Assembly (NCBI GenBank): GCA_946056455.1 | Contig: CAMGJS010000023.1 | Span: 1-9,628 of the forward strand | Reading direction: 5' to 3' | Length of the DNA stretch: 9,628 nt | From: an uncultured Clostridia bacterium | GTDB lineage: Bacteria > Bacillota > Clostridia > Oscillospirales > Ruminococcaceae | In this document: positions 6,486 to 9,628 of the stretch, piece by piece | Numbering within the stretch: position 1 is the first letter of the stretch | How the letters are laid out: every line of letters starts with the position of its first letter | Translations under genes and position numbers: made by a program | Notes under the pieces: generated by a model | The model's input: only the letters and a program-made list of their open reading frames with translations | The model's database searches: none | What the model was told of the DNA's origin: nothing

Positions 6486-7478
6486 ATGCCGCACAGCTCG
6501 GGCGGAGGAAGTCACGGAGGAGGAAGCCACGGCGGAAGTCACAGCCACGGAGGCCGTGGCGGCGGAAGTTCGCAGAGATATTCAAACAGATATTTCACAG
6601 GCGCAAGAAGATATATGTATCACCGCAGAAACGGCTCTGTCGGATATATTTATACCGACAGACCTATAAGAAAATCTTCTGTAATAGAACTTATCATACC
6701 GCTTGTCATTTTAATTCCGTTTATGTTTGTTCCGATAATTGCTCTTTTTTCATCGGGTATAAACTTCGGTCCGCCAAAACCGTTGAAAACTCTGTCTACA
6801 TACGAACAAACCCACATTGTTGACAACATAGATGTAATAAACGAGCGTGAGCTTGAACCGATACTCGCAGAATTTCAGACAAAAACGGGTATATGCCCGT
6901 GCGTTATGACTGTCAATAACGAAAACTGGCAGGGGCGTTATTCATCGCTTGAAAATTATGCATACGACCTTTATGTGAACACATTCGGCGATGAACAGCA
7001 CTGGCTTGTCATTTACTCCGAGCCCGAAGAACCCGATGAAGATTTCAACGACTGGTACTGGGAGGGTATGCAGGGCAACGATACCGACAGAATATTGACG
7101 GGAAGTAAAGCCGATAAGTTTCTCAATTCGTTGCAAAGATATCTCACAAAAGATGATATTTCCGTTACAAAAGCATTCTGTACCGCCTTTTCTGAGGCAA
7201 ACGGATATATGATGGAAAATAATTCATCGCTTACCGATTTATTGCCTTTTGCGTTCTTTATTCTTATATGGGTGATTGTCATAGGTGCGAATATGGCGGG
7301 AATGATAGTTTCATTTGTAAGAGGCAGAAGAGACTATGTTGAAGTTCCGAAAGACTATGTCTACACAGGGGATAACGACCCGTTCAATCCGTCCTCGTCG
7401 GAGCAGTACACAACATATTCAAGCAGTTATGTTGACACCTCAAAGGACGATTATGACGACCCGACAATAATAAAATAA
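6486..7478 (+). CDS. TPM-domain membrane protein with His/Gly-rich N-terminus
   Basis: A 330-residue membrane protein. Residues 1-30 are almost only Gly, Ser and His (H3, H10, H15, H19 and H21 in SHGGGSHGGSHSHGG-type runs), which looks able to bind metal. A basic, tyrosine-rich stretch follows (31-63), then a membrane span at about 66-90. The region 100-250 resembles the TPM (YgcG/Psb32) fold: the early part (IVDNIDVINERELEPILAEFQTKTGI, 111-136) matches the family's opening and is followed by CVMTVNN and HWLVIYSE strands. A second span lies at 252-277, then RGRR and an acidic, Ser/Tyr-rich tail. By the positive-inside rule, both ends are cytoplasmic and the TPM domain faces outward. In most relatives the Gly-rich tract is C-terminal, so this arrangement is unusual. 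The role is unknown. It is monocistronic, with its own promoter and terminator. Confidence 0.8.
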   Translation: MPHSSGGGSHGGGSHGGSHSHGGRGGGSSQRYSNRYFTGARRYMYHRRNGSVGYIYTDRPIRKSSVIELIIPLVILIPFMFVPIIALFSSGINFGPPKPLKTLSTYEQTHIVDNIDVINERELEPILAEFQTKTGICPCVMTVNNENWQGRYSSLENYAYDLYVNTFGDEQHWLVIYSEPEEPDEDFNDWYWEGMQGNDTDRILTGSKADKFLNSLQRYLTKDDISVTKAFCTAFSEANGYMMENNSSLTDLLPFAFFILIWVIVIGANMAGMIVSFVRGRRDYVEVPKDYVYTGDNDPFNPSSSEQYTTYSSSYVDTSKDDYDDPTIIK

Positions 7479-7485
7479 CAAAAAT

Positions 7486-7520
7486 AGCGTTGCATCTAAA
7501 AAGGGTGTAACGCTCTTTTT
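7486..7520 (+). terminator. Intrinsic terminator of the TPM-protein gene
   Basis: AGCGTTGCATC at 7486-7496 pairs with GGTGTAACGCT at 7504-7514 (11 pairs, two of them G-T wobbles) across a seven-base A-rich loop, followed by CTTTTT. It starts 8 bases after the stop codon. Confidence 0.88.
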
Positions 7521-7523
7521 ATT

Positions 7524-7748
7524 GACAAAAAAGCAAGCGGAGCAGGCCTTGCCTCAATCTGTATTCTTGCCACAATGGTGATGGTGACTATCTCAACGAC
7601 AACCTGCCTTTATATCGGCTCGGACGATATGATAAACAGCATTTATCCGAGAGATATATGTATTGACAGCCGAACAGCAAATGCCGACAACGAGCTTTCT
7701 GTTTCAAAGGTTACAGAAACGGTCTATGACAAGCTTTATAAATACGGA
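7524..7748 (+). pseudogene. Remnant of a FtsX-like ABC transporter permease
   Basis: About 75 codons read DKKASGAGLASICILATMV, then MVTISTTTCLYIGSDDMIN and SIYPRDICIDS. This is the internal segment, a membrane span plus the start of the extracytoplasmic domain, that I recognise from FtsX-like (BceB/VraG-type) permeases, which are usually 600 residues or longer. The frame upstream is closed by a stop at 7497 inside the preceding terminator, so neither the N-terminal part nor a start is present. An ATG at 7575 lies mid-span and has no ribosome binding site. Similarity fades after about KLYKYG; a short stretch in another frame (ITASRSYYSIV, from about 7752) might be a frameshifted continuation. 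No ATPase gene is adjacent. The fragment is most likely left by a deletion or rearrangement and is not functional. Confidence 0.72.
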
Positions 7749-7822
7749 ACATTACCGCATCAAGAAGCTATTATTCTATTGTCACAAAGAAATAAACGCT
7801 GTTCTGGGATAAGGGAAAATGA

Positions 7823-7865
7823 AAGAAAGGACAGTCGGGGAAAGACGCTCCGACTGTCCTTTCTT
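7823..7865 (-). terminator. Terminator of the spoVAD-spoVAE operon
   Basis: A perfect 16-base stem (7823-7838 with 7850-7865, core GAAAGGACAGTCGG) has an 11-base loop. On the minus strand it overlaps the last two bases of the spoVAE stop codon and is followed by a T-rich stretch (CATTTTCCC). Plus-strand readthrough meets ATTTCTCTTTC, so some bidirectional activity is possible. Confidence 0.8.
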
Positions 7866-8229
7866 ATTTCTCTTTCGGTTTGAAAACAAGCGCAACGATA
7901 AATCCGCATATAATAGCCGCACATATTCCTGCGGCGGCGGAGGAAAATCCGCCCGTGAATGCGCCTAAGATACCCTTTTCGTCTACCGCCTTGCGAACAC
8001 CCTCGGCAAGCAGGTTTCCAAACCCCGTCAAAGGAACTGTTGCTCCTGCTCCGCCTATTTCAACAAGCGGAGCGTACACTCCGATAGCGCCGAGAATTAC
8101 TCCTGCAACAACATAAACCGTCAGTATTCTTGCAGGCGTCAGCTTTGTGTAGTCTATTAAAAGCTGTCCGATAAGGCAGAACGCTCCGCCTATTAAAAAC
8201 GCCCAGAGATATTCAGTGAAATTTTCCAT
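7864..8229 (-). CDS. spoVAE: Stage V sporulation protein AE
   Basis: A 121-residue integral membrane protein of the SpoVAC/SpoVAEb family. Hydrophobic spans lie at about 6-26, 34-56 and 94-116. Between them is the family's hallmark loop GGAGATVPLTGFGNLLAEG (59-77), then a weakly hydrophobic region. Length and motif match SpoVAEb of spore formers. With SpoVAC and SpoVAD it forms the inner-membrane channel that imports Ca-dipicolinate into the forespore and releases it at germination. It lies 9 bases after the spoVAD stop. The ribosome binding site AAGGGGGA overlaps that stop codon, so translation is probably coupled. The gene ends in a terminator hairpin. No spoVAC is visible in the window. 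Confidence 0.95.
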   Translation of the reverse strand: MENFTEYLWAFLIGGAFCLIGQLLIDYTKLTPARILTVYVVAGVILGAIGVYAPLVEIGGAGATVPLTGFGNLLAEGVRKAVDEKGILGAFTGGFSSAAAGICAAIICGFIVALVFKPKEK

Positions 8230-8238
8230 AAGTCCCCC

Positions 8239-9252
8239 TTAACATTCATAAGAAATGTGAATAAGATGCGCTATGCCGGGGATACTTTCCCCTTGTTGAG
8301 AAGAGGTAGTTGACATAAGCGCGCCCGTTGCAATAAAAAGCATATTCTTTATATCGCCCTCTCGGACAAGCGGAAGAAAATGTCCGCAAAGAATACTTGC
8401 AGAACAGCCGCAACCCGAACCGCCTGCGTGGACATCCTGCTTTTCTCGGTGAAACATCATCTTTCCGCAGTCCATATGCTTTGAGCGGATGTCTATATTT
8501 TCTTTTTCAAGCAGTTCGTACAAAAGCTCACTTCCCACATACCCCAAGTCGCCCGTAACTATGCAGTCATAGTCCGACGGTGAAGTTTTTGTATCGGTAA
8601 GAAAGGTTTTTATTGTATAAGCCGCCGCAGGAGCCATAGCCGCGCCCATATTGTTTGCGTCCGTTATGCCAAGGTCAACTATCTTTCCTATTGTAACTCC
8701 TCGGATATAGGGGGGTTCTGCCTTGGGGGTAACAATAGCGGCTCCCGACGCTGTGCAGGTCCACTGGGAAGTTGGCGTGCGCTGTCCGCCGTAGGAAAGA
8801 GGTAATCTGAACTGCCTTTCTGCTGTGCAGAAGTGTGATGAAGTAACTGCAACTATATTACCTCCTAAATTATTATCGGTCATAACCGCCGAAAGCAGAA
8901 GCGTTTCGGCCATTGTCGAGCAAGCACCGTAGACTATCAGAATGGGAATATTTAGGTCACGGAGCCCGTATGTCGTTCCCGTGCATTGATTTAAAAGGTC
9001 GCCCGCAAACATAAAGTCAATGTCGTCGGGAGTGAGATTTCCCTTTTGCATTGCAAGCTCGACGGTCATTTTCTGCATTTCACTTTCAGCCTTTTCCCAG
9101 GTGTCCTGCCCGAAGTGGCTGTCCTCCTCAACTTTATCAAAGATATGCCCCAATGGGCCGTCGCCCTCTTTTTTTCCTGCTATCGAAGCAAAATATGCAA
9201 TGCTCGGCGGATTTGACATTGCAAAAGTGTTTTTTGATATTTTTATCGACAT
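8239..9252 (-). CDS. spoVAD: Stage V sporulation protein AD
   Basis: A 337-residue soluble thiolase-fold protein, the length typical of SpoVAD, which binds dipicolinic acid on the outer face of the spore inner membrane. Diagnostic segments are PPSIAYFASIAGKKEGDGPLG (15-35), VYGACSTMAE with the thiolase-like Cys111, DCGKMMFHREKQDVHAGGSG (261-280, with CGCSASI just after), and ALMSTTSSQQGESIPGIAH near the C-terminus. The protein seems complete. The ATG at 9252 has GGAGG at 9260-9264 seven bases upstream. It is first in a two-gene operon with spoVAE. In Bacillus and most clostridia spoVAC precedes it; here it does not, and a forespore-type promoter candidate sits directly upstream at 9284-9312. 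Expression is therefore likely limited to the forespore. Confidence 0.97.
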   Translation of the reverse strand: MSIKISKNTFAMSNPPSIAYFASIAGKKEGDGPLGHIFDKVEEDSHFGQDTWEKAESEMQKMTVELAMQKGNLTPDDIDFMFAGDLLNQCTGTTYGLRDLNIPILIVYGACSTMAETLLLSAVMTDNNLGGNIVAVTSSHFCTAERQFRLPLSYGGQRTPTSQWTCTASGAAIVTPKAEPPYIRGVTIGKIVDLGITDANNMGAAMAPAAAYTIKTFLTDTKTSPSDYDCIVTGDLGYVGSELLYELLEKENIDIRSKHMDCGKMMFHREKQDVHAGGSGCGCSASILCGHFLPLVREGDIKNMLFIATGALMSTTSSQQGESIPGIAHLIHISYEC

Positions 9253-9283
9253 CAGAATGCCTCCGTAAAAATTTTTTCAACGG

Positions 9284-9312
9284 TAGTTTTTCCGATTTTT
9301 GAAAATATATTC
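9284..9312 (-). promoter_or_regulatory. Candidate forespore (sigma F/sigma G) promoter of spoVAD
   Basis: On the minus strand GGAAAAACTA (9284-9293) fits every position of the B. subtilis sigma F -10 consensus GGNRANAHTR, and its AAAACTA part matches five of seven bases of the sigma G -10. GAATA (9308-9312) matches the sigma G -35 (GHATR), 17 bases from AAAACTA. Transcription would start about 25 bases before the GGAGG of spoVAD. spoVA genes are sigma G dependent in studied spore formers, so the match is in the expected place. Confidence 0.6.
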
Positions 9313-9323
9313 ATTTTTATTAT

Positions 9324-9397
9324 GGTTTCGTCGTCGGCGAAGGAAGTTGAAGCACTCTGCAAGAGTGTTTTTAGTTTAGGTTTCGATGTCGGCGAAG
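9324..9397. repeat. Pair of 19-base direct repeats
   Basis: GGTTTCGTCGTCGGCGAAG (9324-9342) and GGTTTCGATGTCGGCGAAG (9379-9397) agree at 17 of 19 bases and start 55 bases apart. Each is followed at short distance by a hairpin: CACTCT-GCA-AGAGTG (9353-9367) after the first, and TCGCTC with GAGCGA (9408-9428) after the second. The layout suggests two units of one element. Confidence 0.65.
9350..9372 (+). terminator. Terminator-like hairpin on the plus strand
   Basis: Nine pairs (one of them a G-T wobble) form between 9350-9358 and 9362-9370, with loop GCA, and the 3' arm runs into TTTTT at 9368-9372. No plus-strand gene precedes it, so it may simply be part of the repeated element. On the minus strand no T run follows. 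Confidence 0.35.
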
Positions 9398-9628
9398 CAG
9401 GAGTGTTTCGCTCTCGTGCTCGGAGCGACCTACTTTTTCTTCCGTGAAAGTCGTGGCAAAACACGGCAACTGCGTTGAGCCTGATTCTTTGCTCAGACGC
9501 AAAAAATCGTTTAACTCTTTCCATTTGCATTCACTTTTGCTATCCCGTTGCAAGCCTTGCGAACACATTGCGACTCTTAATAAGATACAAATACGCTCAT
9601 TAGAAACAGAGAAACTAAAATCTCTTTC

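Larger units (their letters stand above)
9313..9628. other. Gene-free region with repeats and hairpins upstream of spoVAD
   Basis: I find no convincing gene. Minus-strand open frames here (9252-9530, 9371-9568) are of odd composition, rich in Arg, Ser and Glu, lack good ribosome binding sites and match no family I know. Besides the direct repeats, three further weak stems can be read: CCGTG with CACGG near 9442-9466, TGAGC with GCTCA near 9476-9495, and AGAGA with TCTCT near 9607-9626. The spoVAC gene expected upstream of spoVAD is absent. The region resembles a dispersed intergenic element or a structured RNA, but the sequence alone cannot decide. Confidence 0.45.

Noticed and set aside
7575..7883. 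Plus-strand open frame of 102 codons as an intact gene
   Set aside because: The ATG lies inside a permease membrane span, no ribosome binding site precedes it, recognisable similarity starts upstream of it, and its 3' end runs through the spoVAE terminator into antisense spoVAE. I call it a remnant.
7880..8116. Plus-strand frame of 78 codons opposite spoVAE
   Set aside because: It is fully antisense to the well-supported spoVAE gene, Ala/Pro-rich as expected of a shadow frame, and has no start signals.
9252..9568. Minus-strand open frames of 92 and 65 codons upstream of spoVAD, the first ending at the spoVAD start codon (TGATG overlap)
   Set aside because: They have unusual residue composition, no good ribosome binding site and no recognisable family, and they overlap the direct repeats and hairpins. 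The stop-start overlap is probably chance. If the forespore promoter is right, most of the first frame is not transcribed with spoVAD.

Overview
The window looks like chromosome from an endospore-forming, low-to-moderate GC Gram-positive, most likely a gut clostridium of the Oscillospiraceae/Ruminococcaceae type. The support is the spoVAD-spoVAE pair, strong AGGAGG-type ribosome binding sites, a LytS/YesM-type histidine kinase paired with a YesN/AraC-type regulator, and a remnant of a FtsX-like permease of the kind common in Firmicutes. The species is inferred, not shown. I see no rRNA, tRNA, CRISPR array, intact insertion sequence or phage gene.

Layout. (1) 1-1476, plus strand: a small two-helix membrane protein, a hairpin, then two overlapping genes for flavodoxin-fold proteins. 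(2) 1499-3614, plus strand: a near-consensus promoter (TTGACA-17-TATACT) driving a two-component system, a multi-membrane-span histidine kinase and an AraC-type response regulator that overlap by 4 bases. A bidirectional terminator ends it. (3) 3673-6368, minus strand: a patatin-like phospholipase followed 17 bases later by a methyl-accepting chemotaxis protein, probably one operon. (4) 6422-6454: two divergent promoters whose -35 boxes overlap, one for the patatin operon and one for (5) a plus-strand TPM-domain membrane protein with a His/Gly-rich N-terminus (6486-7478), closed by a terminator. (6) 7524-7748: a decayed fragment of a FtsX-like ABC permease. (7) 7864-9252, minus strand: spoVAD and spoVAE, sporulation genes of the Ca-dipicolinate channel, with a terminator at 7823-7865 and a good forespore-type (sigma F/G) promoter candidate just upstream. 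(8) 9313-9628: no convincing gene; it holds two 19-base direct repeats and several hairpins and may be a copy of a dispersed intergenic element.

How the parts work together. The kinase and regulator form a self-contained signalling unit but have no adjacent transporter, which is the usual YesMN partner. The chemoreceptor has a large extracytoplasmic sensor and is tied to a lipid-hydrolase gene rather than to che or flagellar genes. SpoVAD and SpoVAE would act in the forespore to move dipicolinic acid, with SpoVAC encoded elsewhere. I found no clear new defence or mobile system. The best leads are the split flavoprotein pair, the patatin-chemoreceptor operon with its shared divergent promoter region, the metal-binding-like N-terminus of the TPM protein, and the repeat-bearing region upstream of spoVAD.
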